Shown piece by piece: positions 24,209 through 37,700 of a stretch of DNA of 64,000 nucleotides. The DNA lies in NCBI RefSeq assembly GCF_011075055.1, contig NC_058147.1, positions 7,378,001 to 7,442,000 of the forward strand, read 5' to 3'. The notes beneath the pieces are model-generated. The model was not told where the DNA came from, did not search any database, and saw nothing but the letters and a program-made list of their open reading frames with translations. This DNA comes from Mangifera indica. Its lineage: Eukaryota > Streptophyta > Magnoliopsida > Sapindales > Anacardiaceae. Every line of letters begins with the position of its first letter. The first letter of the stretch is position 1. A program made the position numbers and the translations under genes.

Positions 24209-24726
24209 GGGTCCTCTTCTGTTGATCGGCCGGATATATTAGCTGCTTCTCTCAAAGCATTCTTCCACTGCAGCACCTTCTCTGTACATGGTTCTTCTGT
24301 CCGTTGTACCCTCTTTAACTTCCCCTTTTCCAAACTTCCTAGAAGCTCTTTAAATCCCTCTCCGAAATATCCAGTTTGATGCCTTACATCTGATGGATTG
24401 ATATGATAGAAAACTGGTATTACCACCTGTTTTTCCGTATTCCTGCACTCCAAGATCTTCGCAAGTTCTTCCAGACACCATCTTGAAGATGCATAACCTT
24501 TCGAGAAAATGATAACTGAAATCATGGAATCCGAAATTTCCTTCATAAGAGATGAAGAAATGTGCTCTCCTCTCTTAAGTTCGTTATCAATGAAAACATC
24601 AATACCACTGCTCTGCAAAATTCCAAGTAAAGTGCTGGTAAAAGTGTAGCGGGTGTCAACACCACAGAAACTGAGGAATACATCATGCTTTTTCACTTCA
24701 ACCGTAGTGGAAGAAGAAGAAGCCAT
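24209..24726 (-). CDS. TNL-B exon 1: TIR domain
   Basis: Open TIR exon of 518 nt: HDVFLSFCGVDTR, GIDVFIDNELKRGEHISS, ISVIIFSKGYASSRWCLEEL, VFYHINPSDVRHQTGYFGEG. It keeps the more typical NELKRGEHIS stretch that A lacks. Donor ACCC/GTAATT, with an immediate TAA if the intron is retained. Confidence 0.9.
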
Positions 24727-27112
24727 CCTACTTTAATCACTCTGCAAAAATTAACCAGCAACTTCGGGAGAAGCAATATAGAAAGTTTGCTAGAGTAACA
24801 TCTTCAGCAACGAAAATAATAATATTTTTCCTGAAAAAAAAAAAAAAAAAAACTATCATGAAAGTAGGTTCGCTTCATCTGCAATGCTACTTCCTTGAAC
24901 CTTCCTGAAATTGTAAAATAAGGCCGCTCGCACGCCTTGTCTGACTTTTGTTGGACTTATTTGCCAAAAGACTTAGTCCCGCCGAAAGTTTAGCCCATTA
25001 AGAAATTCTTATCCATTGAGTTTGAAAATTTTAAGCACCCACCGATCATTTAGTTATGCTAATGTTTTTTATTCGTTTAATCATAAATTATTGATTTACC
25101 CTTTTTATAAATATAATAACAAAAATATCCTCATACACTAACATTATTTAAATTCATAGTTTCTGTAATTGATTTGTTTATAATCATCAGTGTTGTTAGC
25201 TTAATCATAAATTAGTGGTACTGGTCAAATGACTTACTCCTACCAAAGGCTTAGTCTATTCACAAATTCTCAGCCATTCAATTTAAAAAAATCAAATACT
25301 CGCCTATCATTCTCCTATTAACCATAAATTATTGATTTATCCTTTTTAATAAATATAATAAAAAATACTTTCATAAATTAATGATTTATATAATTGATTT
25401 ATTTCTTGTCATCAATTCTGCCAAGATCTTCAGTCTCATCCCACCAATCTCATCAATAAACAAAGCTTGACCACCCAAATTATTAACCTCAACCCATGTT
25501 ATAGTTGAAATATCTATTCTGTAAACTTTGACTGGGCACAAGGTAATAAAATCTACTATGAAAAGCTGATTATCAATTGTTACAACATATAGCGCTAATT
25601 GTAATTATACAATTGTATAAAGACTTGCTCTTGCTTTCAGGTAAAAGGAAAATTATGGAAAAAAAATCTGAAAATACGGAAGGAAAAGAAGCAGAAGCAT
25701 CACTGGAGAAGTAAGATGAATCCAGGTCAAGCTGGAGGAAACAACTGTCATTGGTGAAAATAAATTTTTGCCCCTTTTGTCTTAACTTGAAAATTATTAT
25801 TATTATTATTATTTTCCCTCTTTTGTCTTTGATGACATTGGTGAAAATATCTTATTATTGTTCATGATGGTAGGGTTCAAGATTCACTAAAAGATTAAAA
25901 CTCGGTTCTCCAGTAATACCCAGGTTTATCTAATATGAGCACTCATCTGTCTAAACAAATAGTTGTAATATGTTGAAATCAGTTAATTGAATTGATTTGA
26001 TAATTTTTTGAATTGAAATGAATTTTCAATTTTAAAAAAATCATAAACTAAAACTGAATTAATTTAAAAATTAATTAATTTTAAATCAAATAAAAAACAC
26101 TAATTATGGTGGATGTTCTACTCATTTTTAGATCTAAATTTTATAATTCATAATCCATTACTTATGAGTTGAAAATAACTCTGGAAGTTGGATTTGTTGT
26201 GGATGTGATTACAACACTAAATGGTTTTATCTTTGAAAAATAATCTAATCAGATATGGTAATTGATGAGTTTCATATATGAAGTCAAAAAAACATCGAGG
26301 AGTTGGAATGTTGGTTTCAGAGATGAGAAAACGATGGAAATGAGACTGATAAGGGATCATGTGTAAACAAATTATAGGGGAAAGCCGCGTTATATTATTC
26401 CATCCGCGTGTCATTAACACAGTGAATTTTTGAATTGTGATGTGTTATTATTGGTTGATTGAAAAACGACGTTGTGTGAACAAACGCACCATAAGTTTCA
26501 GGATGGTTTAGTTTTGAGTCAAGATGCGTGGACTAATCATAACCATACAACTTAAAATCAAAAAGGGGAATGCTTTACCACTTAGTTGGTAAACAGGGAA
26601 ACAAAAAAGAAAAGTTAATGAATTATACGAATATAATAGAATAAATAACAAAAATATTCTTAAAATTTATATAAAAAATATAAAATATGTATATATAGGT
26701 TTAATATGATATATTATTAATAATATGTTTTTAAAAATATGATAATATTATAATAATTTTAGTACCTTTTATAAATCTATTATTGAAAATTAATATAATA
26801 ATTTAAATATAAAGTATTTAATTAATTATTAAAAATAATGTAACATAATACATAATCAAATAGATAATTTTGTATTTTAAATTTAACTAAAAATAAAAAA
26901 TAACGTTGTATTGCAATCAAAACCTATAGATTAATCATCCCTTAATCCAAGGGATCTTGTCCAAAAACAAGAAGTCTGGCAAGGGCCAATCACTATTACA
27001 TCTTTTTTTTTAATCAAATTTTTGTTCGGTTTATTAATGGTAACTTTATATTGTTTATGCTTTCTAATTTCAGCTTAAATTTTTACTTTTATTTTAGCTA
27101 TCCACACATGAT
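24727..27112 (-). promoter_or_regulatory. 5' flank and probable promoter region of TNL-B
   Basis: No gene seen. Closely matches 5699-7600 upstream of A and, after about 26590, 61015-61476 upstream of C. It includes a poly-A tract at about 24834-24851 and a (TTA)n run at about 25794-25813. The match with C ends exactly after ccacacatga at 27112, where the C copy continues with the RAD23 segment instead. Confidence 0.55.
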
Positions 27113-27148
27113 TGATAGTTTGGATGTCTATTGGGTTAGACTCAAAGT

Positions 27149-30100
27149 TAAGCCAAGCCATGGGCTGGTTTGACCTGTAAATTAGACTAAAATTGATCCG
27201 TATAAAACTAGAATCAAAACTAGTCTGAATCGAAACTAAAATCGGATTTTAATGGTTCGGTTGAGATTTTTTTATTTTTAAATTGTCGAACCGCCAGTTC
27301 ATGAACCGTCATGAATCGATGGTTCAAAGCTTTATAAACTGGAAGTATTAAAAATTTTTAAAATTTTTTTATTTTTTAAATTTAAAAAAGTCCCCTACAA
27401 ATGTTTAAGGTTTTTGCAGTGGACCAACGGTCCTTGCAAAACTTCAATGCAAGGGCAGCCTTTGCAAATGTCTGTTAGCCCCTTTTTTTATATAATTTTT
27501 TTTTTTTTTAAATTTCCCTAATAATATTCACTCAATCTTTCAACTCTCTCATTCATTCTCATTTCTTATTCTCTCCATTCTCAATACTCTCTCAATCTTT
27601 CGATCAAATTCTCTCAAATTCAATTAAGTCCTCTCTTTATTTTTTATCAATTCAAATTTTAATTTTTATAATTTAATTTTTATTATCTGTCTATTATACA
27701 ATTTTATAATTAATTATATAATTTATCTCAATAATTAATTTTATTTATTATTTATTATTATTTTTTTCTCATTATCTTTTATAATTAGTTATATAATTTA
27801 TTTATATAATTGATTTTATTTATTATAAAAAAATAACAAATAGTGGAAATTTTTTAGATAATAAAAGATTTGGTCAATATTCATATATATCAAATGTGAA
27901 TAAAAATCAATTTGTATACAATTTTTCAACACAAGAAAGTGGAAGTTAATATGTAGAGGTGGAGCAATAACAACATCAACAACAAATGGAGATGGAACAA
28001 CAACCCAAAAAAATTATTACTTTCGATATTTTGAAGATTCATTTCAAGAAAATATAAAAACAAGATGGTAATTTTAAAATTGCTTGCAATTATTGTATGC
28101 AAATTTATAAATTCAGACAAGGAGGTAGATATGGAGCATTCAAAAAGCACTTGGAGTCAAAGCATCTAAAAAATTGGGCAAAATACAGGCTAAACACAAA
28201 TAACCAGGTATGATTCTCTACATAAATCTCTATTTATTTATAGTGAGAATAAAAGTAAAGAAGAATTTGCAAAAATGGTAGCAATAAATCACTTAGCGTT
28301 TAGTTTTGGTGAAAATTTAAGTTTTAATAATTATTATAAAACTGCATTAAATCCTACACATAAAACTATTTCAAGAAATACATTAAAAAGATCATTATTA
28401 AGTTTATATAAAAACAAAAAAAATGAATTAATTTAATTATTTACAAATTTAGATAGATGTGCGTCTATATGTAGTGATATTTGAAGTGACTATTGGCAAG
28501 TTCACTCTTATATGGGTATAACTTGTCATTGAATAGATGATACATTTCAATTACAAAAAAAAATTTTAGTATTTAGGGTTTTTTGATGACCGACATGCGA
28601 TCAATAATATTTATAGAATAATTAAATAAATATTAGAAAAATATAGATTAGTTTTTAAAATTTTTTCAATTTCATTTGATAATGCAGCTACAAATACAGT
28701 CTCAATTACTGATTTAACAAAAATTTGCAAACCTAATTTAGGTGGTAGATTTTTTTTATATTAGATATGCATGTCATATGTTAAATTTATGTGTACAAAA
28801 TGGTTTAAGATATCTTAATAATTATATTAGTCCAATAAAAACAACAATTTCATTTTTATGAACACATCCTCAAACAATGAAAAAATGGGATAAATTTTGT
28901 AAAATACATAATAGAAGACCAAAAAGATTTCCTAAAGATGTGTTGACTCATTGAAATTCAATATATAAATTACTTAATGAGTTTTTTTATTATAGAGAAT
29001 TATTATGCACATTTATTTCATAAAATGTGTCACAAATTACATTGTATCCTCAATATTAGGATATTTGTAAGACAATTTTAAATGTATTAAGAAATTTTAA
29101 TAATGCAATTTATACTTTAAGTGGGGTTTATTATCCCATTTCTCATTTGTTTTTCTTAATATTATTAGGGCTTTACAAGAGGTCGAATAAAATGTTATTT
29201 TAAAAGAAGTTATTTTTTTAATGAAAACAAAATGGATAAATTACTAGAAAAAAATTCCAAAATTTTTTTTATTGTTTGTTTTTTTTATCCTAAATTTAAA
29301 TTAAATGATGTTACAAATTATTTAAAACTATATTATGAATGCATGCAATTAGATTATGAGGATGAAGTTAATATTTCATTAACTATAACCACCATTATGA
29401 ATTTAATTAAAAAAAATTATACTAAATATTCATTAGTTTATAATAATCATGGTGGTTCTTCTTCCTCTTTACCATCTACTACCCCATCACTAATCAAAAT
29501 ATTAGTTATGGTGATTGTATTATGATGCAAAAGGGCAAAAGAACAAGAGAAATATCAAACTCCATCTCGGAGGTTGATATTTATTAAACCATTATTTTTG
29601 AGTTTAATGACAACAATATAGGTAAAGACTTTCCAGTTCTAGAATAGTAGAGTCGACATACATCAACATTTCTAATATTAGCAGCTATTGCTAAACAACT
29701 CCTAGCAGTACCATCATCAACTGTTGCAGTGGAACAAACTTTTAGTTAAGAGGGCAATGTATTGGACGAGAGGTGATTAAGTTTAGCTTCCGAATCTATT
29801 GAAGCTCAAGTATGTGTGGATGATTGGATAAGAGCTTAATTACGCCAACAAGATATCAAAGTGGACTTTAATGAAGAACCCCTTAATTTAACTATAGATA
29901 GTTCAATGACGAAAACTAGTAGTTAAGATAACGGAGGTGAATAACAAGATAAGGGGGTACCATAGGCTATTGGATACGCAAAAGTAAGAGAACTACTAGG
30001 CTTTGATTCTTCTAAACCCCAAGAGGATACATAGGAAGCTTAATTGAAAAATTAAGTCCAAGTCTTTTTTTAATTTTTTTTAATTTTTGATTATTATAAT

Positions 30101-30316
30101 TATTAATTACAAAATAAATCGAGCCCTTGTATTAAAACTGACAATTCAATGTCAGTTTCGAACTGAGGCAATGAACTAGAACCATTGGTTCAATATCGGT
30201 TTCGAACTGGTTATGAATTGTCCTGTAACGGTTCCAATTTGGAGTTCTTTTTTTTTTAACTGTGAACCGACGATTCCGAACTAAAATCAACGGTTCATGA
30301 ACTGTGGCCAAGTCTA
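27149..30316 (+). mobile_element. hAT-2: BED-type hAT transposon, degenerate
   Basis: A 3168-bp element with a perfect 8-bp TSD CTCAAAGT (27141-27148 and 30317-30324; the shared direct repeat is in fact 9 bp, ACTCAAAGT). Imperfect TIRs: TAAGCCAAGCCATGG and (reverse complement of right end) TAGACTTGGCCACAG. GGTTCGG/CCGAAC-rich subterminal DNA. Carries plus-strand transposase pieces closely related to hAT-3 at 48.8-51.9 kb. Confidence 0.88.
28075..29905 (+). pseudogene. hAT-2 transposase remnant
   Basis: Plus-strand translation gives a BED zinc finger (ACNYCMQIYKFRQ...KKHLESKH at about 28080-28165, with the C-x2-C and H-x4-H ligands), then core blocks near 28680-28800 (FDNAATN, ACHMLNLCVQ), 29232-29525 (FYPKFKLNDVTNYLKLYYEC) and a dimerisation-type block near 29680-29850. 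Several in-frame stops and shifts make it non-coding. Confidence 0.8.
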
Positions 30317-30540
30317 CTCAAAGTGAGTTTGTTTGAGCTTGAAACAAGTTTTGTTAGAATAAACCCGAAATGAGTCTGTCTTAAACTAGTACAAGTCTGA
30401 AATGAACTTGCCCTAAATGAGTATAAGCACAAACACGAGCTTGAGGTTAAAGTGAGAAACGAACATAAGTCCAAACCCAAATATAAGTTGTGTTCGGCTC
30501 ACGAGCCTAGCTAGGCTCGCTTATGTTAAATTTAAAAATA

Positions 30541-31285
30541 TCTTGCTCTGTGAGGGAGCTGTTTTCCCTTGTTTTATAGAATAAGGAAAGTTTCCAGTGG
30601 ATGCTTCAGGAAGATAATTATAGCATTAAAAAAAATCTAATTAAAAATCTATTCTTGAAAACGTGTTTCAAATTTCAAATTAAAAAATCAAACCTAAAAC
30701 TAAAGTCACCGCTGCACGACGCCAAGTGTTCAAGTTCAAGCTTGTCAATCGCCACTAATGTCGTTTGATGTCCGTGTTGCTCCAAGCCTTTAACTTTCTT
30801 TGGCATTAACTCCAAGCTTTTAACTTTCTATGGCGAAACTCCAAGCCTTCAACTTTCTTTAGCGTTTACTGTTCGTGCTGCTCAAGAGTTTTGTTCTATC
30901 AACTGTAGAATCAAGAGTCTTCCGTGGGACGCTGTTCATTCACTAGTCGATTTTCACTTACTGTGTTGCTCAAGAGCCTTGTTATGCCGACTGCCTGATC
31001 AAGAGCCTTCAACTTTCTGCAACGCCTCCGCATCCTTCAATTCAGTTGTTCACCTGCATCGAGGGTATGTAACTTTGATGCTTTTTTTTGGGTTTTGAAT
31101 TTTAATTTATTGATAAAATTTTTGGTGTCGTTTCTCTTGTTGAATATTGTGACTTGTGAGTCTTCTTGCTTCATGTTCAATTTTTCATTTTTCAAACTCG
31201 ACGGGCACAAGTCCTGAGTAGCTGATACGAATTTTAAAATTATCAAATGAGTCATGCACAAACATGAGTTCCAACAAGTTTAATA
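30541..31285. other. Intergenic, no recognisable gene
   Basis: Contains a degenerate tandem-like stretch (30775-30850) in which words such as ccaagccttcaactttctttggc recur two or three times. No conserved protein or RNA was recognised. Confidence 0.4.
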
Positions 31286-31792
31286 TGTTAGAAATTTCTT
31301 GACGTGGGTTAACATTAATTATAGTTTTATTTAATAGAACTAAATAATTGAATACTCCAATACTAGTTTACAGATACGCTTAAGTGATCAATAAAGATAA
31401 GCGTAATACACTTAAAGGTTATAATCTGAGTGGATAGTATAAGTGTGGGTCTTAAGGTTTATTGGACCTTAATAAAGAGTCAATTAACCTACTATAAATT
31501 AGCTAGGTCTCTGCTCCAAAACCTAATACAATATAGTTTATCCATTCAAAATTGTCATTCAGAGAGTTTTTTGAAGTAGAAGACCAAGTCATATCAAGAG
31601 GTAATCTCGGCAAATAATTTCAGGTGATTTCAATAGGTTTTTCAGTTTCAAATTGCATGGAAATCTATGTATTTCTAAAACTCTAAAGTCTAATTCAATA
31701 TTTTATAATTTGTGCATAGATCTTGGGATTGTAGTTGGATAATCTATTTTATTATGTTTTTGCAAAATAAATCTTACATATGATATCAGAGC
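31286..31792 (+). mobile_element. Copia-like LTR with primer-binding site (truncated retroelement)
   Basis: A 493-bp LTR-like unit from TGTTAG to CTTACA (31286-31778), followed two bases later by TGATATCAGAGC (31781-31792), a one-base variant of the initiator-Met tRNA primer-binding site TGGTATCAGAGC. No gag/pol and no second LTR were found downstream, so this is the 5' end of a deleted LTR retrotransposon, probably Copia type. Confidence 0.6.
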
Positions 31793-32099
31793 AATATGCA
31801 TTAGGTTATAGACTCTGAATTAGGAAATTGAAATCAAGATAAATTTTATAAAACTAAGATTTGATTGAAAATCCAAATTAGGGTTTATTTTCATTAGGGT
31901 TTGGATTTTAATTTTTCATTTAAGGTTTTATAATAAGAAATCAAATCATAGTATTAAGAGCAAGATTTTGAAATTGATTCTGGAAAATTGAATTTCGTAA
32001 TAGTTGTGAATTTTTAGGCTAACTTGTAGATAAATAAGAGTTTCAAAGCCTTAAATTGTGGCTCCAATTGATGAACGCAACTTGTAGATAAATATTTTA

Positions 32100-32974
32100 G
32101 GCCAAACGACTATTTTCTGCCCAGTGTTGATGCAAACCTAATTTTTTATTTGATAATTATTAAAAATTTAAGTATTTATTTTTTTATTAAATTTTATTGT
32201 TACTATTAAAGATAAAATTGTTATTTAATAAAAATATTTAAAAAAAATTATAAATACATCATATTTTACCCTTTAGGTTTAAAAACTAATAATTTACCCC
32301 ACCTTCTCCCATCCAAAGTTTGAAAAACTTATATTTTCTTCCTAAAAATTTTGAAGCAACTATCAGCGACCAGAGACGATGACAATAATGGTACTCTCCT
32401 TCCCTTACAGCTTCTCTCTTAGTGGTTGTCCATTTCTGACCATCATCAATCATCCTCTTCCCTCACTGGCCAATGCATGAAGAGACTGAGATTTGGGTCT
32501 CTTCATCACACAACAAAGAGATCTCGGTCCCTTCATCATGTCATCGTGCGACAAAAAGATATAGGCCTCTTCATTACTTTGTTGTGTGATGAAGAGACCT
32601 AGATATAGGTCTCTTTGTGCATTGATTGATGAGGGATGAGAACAGTCGATGATAGTCAAAAATAGATGGTGGCTGAGAGAGCAGTTGAGAGGGAGGGAGA
32701 ATGTTGCAATCGCCATTGATAGTTACTGCAAAAATCCTAGGGGGTAAAATTGTTGGTTTTTAAACTTGATGGGAATAAAATGGTAGTTTTAAACCTGATG
32801 GGGTAAAATGTGATTTTTTTTTATAGTTTTTCAAATATTTTTATTAAATAACAATTTTTACCCCTGATAATAACAATAAAATTTAACAAAATAATGAATA
32901 TTTGGATTTTTAATAGTTAGTAAATAGAAAATTGAGTTTGTATCAAACCTTGAGTGGGAAATAGTCGTTTGGCC
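32100..32974. mobile_element. Mutator-like MITE with long terminal inverted repeats
   Basis: 875 bp, perfect 9-bp TSD AATATTTTA (32091-32099 and 32975-32983), and long inverted repeats of about 170 bp starting GGCCAAACGACTATTT at both ends. The 9-bp TSD and long TIRs are characteristic of Mutator-like elements. The interior carries inner inverted words around gaagagacc/ggtctcttc at 32478-32615. Non-autonomous. Confidence 0.88.
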
Positions 32975-32983
32975 AATATTTTA

Positions 32984-34612
32984 TTATATGATTGAGTCAT
33001 ATAGAATTTTAAAATGGCCAAAAAACATATTCCCACCCAAAGTTTACTGCATTTCCAAATATTCATATACGAGATTTCAAAATTTCAAATATCTATCTAA
33101 AGTTTAGTTCATTTTTAATCACTTAAGAATTTTTTATTATAGTTAAAGATAAAATTGTTATTTTATCAATAATATTAAAATATATATAATTTTATCTCAT
33201 TTTTTTTCTAAATTTAAAAAACTAATAATATTAAAATGACATTGACATCTCATGTGCCTTTGCTGAAGGTTCATTTGCATCAACATAAGTAGGGACATCT
33301 ATTCACATGGATTGAATAGAAAATAAAAAAATAAAAAAGAATTTCACATTATTAGATTATTCGACATTTTATATCCTTGCACTAAAAAAATATATCATAA
33401 ATACCACGAAATGGCTCATTCTATAATATTTTACTCGAAAGGGACATGACTTTATTCTTCTACCATCTCTTACATGAAAATGATCTTTGTAAAAGAGTTT
33501 TCGTGAAATATTCAATTTACATGATTAATTACACACCTAAATTAAATTTAATTGACAAAAAGTTTGTATATAAATTTATTTTTATTATCCACATTTACCA
33601 TAATTGTGTAGCAATCTGGGAAATCAAATATTTTACCAGATAATCAAGTTTGAGTTTCACATCGATTTTTTTTATTAATAAAATTATGTGTATTTATTTT
33701 TAGTATATAAATAAAGATATATTTATATGTGTTATCATATGATTGAAGAATTTTAAATTAAAGATAAAATAATATTCAATTATATGATAATATATATAAA
33801 TATTATATATATTTATATACTTAAAATAAGTATACATAGTATTTTTTTTTTAACACACTGATTCATAAATTTTTATTAGTATTCTTTGTTATGATGATAT
33901 ATACAATATATATTTATAATTTAGGCTAAAGGACTTATTTCCACCCAAAATATCCTCTAATATTAAGTTTCCACCTTTTAACTATAAAATTCTCAAACAC
34001 CCACTTATGGGGGGTTAAGTCTATTAGTTTCAAGGATAAAATTATCATTTTACCAATAATATTGAAAATAAATTAAAATTTAATCTTCTTTTTTCCCCCA
34101 AAACTCTAAAAACCGAAAGTTTGCTCTCTAGACCAAGTTTTAAAAAATGACATACACTCTCTAGGGTTTAGTTTTCAAAATAAATATCAGCAAAACAAGT
34201 TGTACACTTAATTGTTTATTAAAAAAAATTATCAAATATAATTATATGTATGTCTTTGTAAAAAAACGATTTACAGTTTAATTCTATTTGAAAGTTATCA
34301 AAACCTCTACCCAAATTGAAAAAAAAAAAAAACGGTTTGAAAAAACTTCAACTCAAACCAAACCATTTTACAAATCAAACTATAATTTTTTAGTATTTCG
34401 ATTTTATGATTTAAATCGAATTATGTTAAACTAGTCTAACAACTCATCATTACAATATCTCATTTAAATATGTGCATATTTAAAGGTGTTATTGTGTGTA
34501 CTCAAGTCCACCTATGAGAGTATAAAATGGACTCTAGACTCGCATTGGAGATTCGACACTTTAACACATTGTTCTACCCCGAAGTTGGTAAACAAAGTTT
34601 ATCTTCAAAAGC
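32984..34612. other. AT-rich intergenic DNA with MITE-like fragments
   Basis: No gene. Pieces at about 33015 (ggccaaaaaacatattccca) and 33924 (ggctaaaggacttatttcca) resemble single termini of Mutator-like MITEs, without a partner terminus or TSD that could be identified. Confidence 0.4.
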
Positions 34613-34778
34613 ATTGAATTGGAAAGCTGAAGAGTGTAATGATTTTATAATGGTTCAATCCTAATCCTTTAGTGACTCTGATTTCATATAACTAATTTTA
34701 AAGGAATTTCTTTTTCCTAAATGGACACTAATTTGATTTTATTCTAATTATTATTCACTGCAAAAATCCTAGAAATAA
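34613..34778. repeat. Direct repeat, left copy
   Basis: About 166 bp from attgaattggaa to cctagaaataa, repeated at 39939-40103 in the same orientation with roughly ten differences. It lacks TG..CA ends and a primer-binding site, so it is not obviously an LTR. Confidence 0.75.
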
Positions 34779-37700
34779 AAAAGAAATATGTAAACCAAAA
34801 TTTATGATCTAACAACTAACAGCTATGGAAATAATGAAGTGAATGAACCATTTATCTAGATACTAAGTAATTAGATGAATTAGAAATTCTAATAGTACAA
34901 TGATTACGAATAAGCCTATCCCTCTTCAAATGTTGAATCTCAGCCAAGTGAAAGAACTTTTGTTATGCATTATTCTCCTATCCACAAGATGATGGGGGAC
35001 TAAGGAATTCAATTTGTAGAAGGAAAACAAGGCTGAAGCATGAATAGAAAAAATGTCGAAGGATAATATAAGACAAGAGGGAGGTTAGCTTCTTGCCAGT
35101 GGTGATAAAAACCTTGCTTATCTATCTTGAGAAAGAGGGTAGATTGAAAGATAACTAAATCAATGTCTTCCATCATCATCTACGAGTTAAATGAAAAAAA
35201 GATTAATAGAGGGTCATGAAAAAAGGGTTGCAGGGTAGAAAGCGTTAAAAACATGTTAGGAATAACCTAAATGCAAAAGGATGACATGACACATGACATT
35301 GAAGCTTGTGATGATGTGGCAACTTATTGGATGACATGACATGATGATATGAGAATGTAAGATGATGTGGAGCCATGTAGGAAACCTAATGCATGTCAAA
35401 TAATGATTCTCAGTTGAGTAGAGTTTGATTTAAATCATGTTTCCTTGTGGAGTTTGGTTTAAATTAAATTTCCTAGTCTAAAATAGTTAAGTGGGTCTTT
35501 AATTAATATTAAAGTCCTATTTTAATTTAGGAAATAAAAAGCTTTAGGATTAGTTGTTTAGGAAAGTTTAATTTTAATTAGGAGTCTATTAAATTTATTT
35601 CTTACAGTCTTAAGTTTCCTAAAATTTGGATTTAGTTAATATTCTAATTTCAGTTAAACTATTGTCCTATTTTAACATTTTTTTATATTTTAGTAGAATT
35701 AGAATTTTTATTTTAATTAGGAAAGTCAATTGCCTATACAAAGGGCTTAAGTTTTCATAGTTAATCAATTATTAGATTATTAATAAAATTCAATTTGAAC
35801 TTTTTAAGAATTGTTTTACAAATTGTATTGAATTTTTGTTTATCCTTTTGCGTTCGTTAAACGATATCAACCCTAAATATCTTTGTGAACGATATCATAA
35901 TCTTATTACCGCTTGTCCTACATCACAAGATGTCTCCACAAGAAGCATTACTTCAAGAGAACATATCTAAGCAATTACGACCAGCAAACATTTGCAACAT
36001 CAACAACCTCATACATTTTCTATCCACTATACATCAAGGAACACAAATAGACTATCTATTTTGTGACAATGATTGAGAAGACTTTTGTTTAGTAGTAAAT
36101 CTACATAGTATCATTGAAAGGATTTTCATATTGATCACTTGCTATCTACAAAACATTTAATTAAAAAAAATGAGTGAGGGATAATCACTCAACAATTAGT
36201 TCCTTTCCATACTTACCATTTACATCCTTAACATGAGAATGTAATGCATGAAAAACATCATTAATCAAACAATTGGTGTAAGCATTTTCATAAATCATCA
36301 TTTTCTAAAAATTGTAGTTATGTTGATTGGACTAGGTTGATACAAGAATTCAACACCCTGATCATGTGAATAACATAATTGTGTAATCCATTTCCATACA
36401 CATCTATTAGAACACTATATATAAGAATTACTACGGGTTTGTGTATAAAGAATCTTAGGGGTATCTCCTCAAGAAAACCTTCTTAGAAAATATTTCTTTA
36501 AAACTTTCATGAGAAAACATATTTTCAAGGTGTTATAAAACTGTAAAATGCATAGAAACAAATATCCCACACATTTATAATGAAACTGTAAACCCACATA
36601 TGTGCTACAAAATTAGATCTCACACATGTACTACAAGAACTTTAAGTCCATCTATGGACTATGGGATAAGGTCCCACATGGCTCTACATCCTAGAAACCT
36701 TATTTAGTAAATAGGGGAATGATAGAAAAATTGTACATAAATTATATGAGTATGATACAATAAATGATAAAAAATATATTTGTAAAAATATGTTCATAAA
36801 ATTCAAATAAAAAATATGAAACGTGTATATAGAGGTTTAGTATAATATATTGTCAAAAATATATTAAAAAAATACGGTAATATTAACCCTAATTTTATCA
36901 TTTTTCATGAAACATTTGGTTAAAATTAGTATAGCATTTTAAATCAAATTATTTAAGTTGTCATTAGACCTAACACAATACCATACGAAATTTATTTTCA
37001 AATTATAGTATTAATACTTTCAATTAAAATATGTAGTTAATATTCAAATATCATCTCTCAAACACATAATATAGTTAATTAAATATCACAGCAGTTGATT
37101 TTATACAAAGAGATTTAACAAGAATAGATGATTTATATCCTATATTTAGCCTTTATGGATGAATCAAATTAAAGTGACATGGATATCATTCTCAATAATA
37201 AAAAAATCATTTTAAAAGTAAATATTAATTAAAAAAACCTAAACCCTATATAAAAAGAATCTAAAGATATTATATTAATTCTCTAAAATATTTCCCTTGT
37301 TCTACATCATTTACCCTAACGGAAAAGAACATTAAGTCATAATGATTGTATTATAAATTAGGATTAATTAGGTTTGTATATTTTTGTAAGACATAATTAC
37401 ATTCATGAAAAAATAATTAAGCATCAAACTATCATTCATATAAATCATAATTACATTAATAAAAAAACAATTAAAAATCAAATTATCATCTTCATAGATC
37501 TTAAACTGCATGTTCATAGATTGAAGACAGAAAAACATATCTTGATTTATTGTATTTTGAAATGTACCAAACATAAGAGAATTAATGAAAAATTTAAAGA
37601 ATGTTGATTTTTCTCAATTAACCCCTTAACTTAATAATGGATAAAAAAAACTTAAGCTTTCAATTTATAAGTTGTTGTTGTTAGTGTGTTGCATTTAAGT

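Larger units (their letters stand above)
20494..24726 (-). pseudogene. TNL-B: TIR-NB-LRR with one nonsense codon
   Basis: Same gene model as TNL-A. Exons 24726-24209, 24054-22962, 22440-22135, 22044-21094 and 20991-20498 (or to the stop at 20494). All splice sites are intact. A single in-frame TAA at 23675-23673 lies between the P-loop and kinase-2 motifs, where A and C have an Arg codon (CGA). Reading stays in the same frame after the stop (RRVLIVFDDVTTLSQ), and the linker, LRR and C-JID exons are all open. As written it encodes a 299-aa TIR plus P-loop protein. It is either a recent pseudogene or a truncated TIR-NB gene. The reading ends NTINRAR with a stop overlapping the donor. Confidence 0.9.
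27131..30540. mobile_element. Truncated end of an hAT-1-family element, split by hAT-2
   Basis: The left piece GGGTTAGACTCAAAGT (27133-27148) and the right piece from 30317 onward (gagtttgtttgagcttg, cacgagctt, cggctcacgagcct) together read like the reverse complement of the right end of hAT-1 (CGGGTTAGATTCAAAGTGAGTT and on). The two halves are separated by hAT-2. No partner terminus was found, so this is a fragment. Confidence 0.6.
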
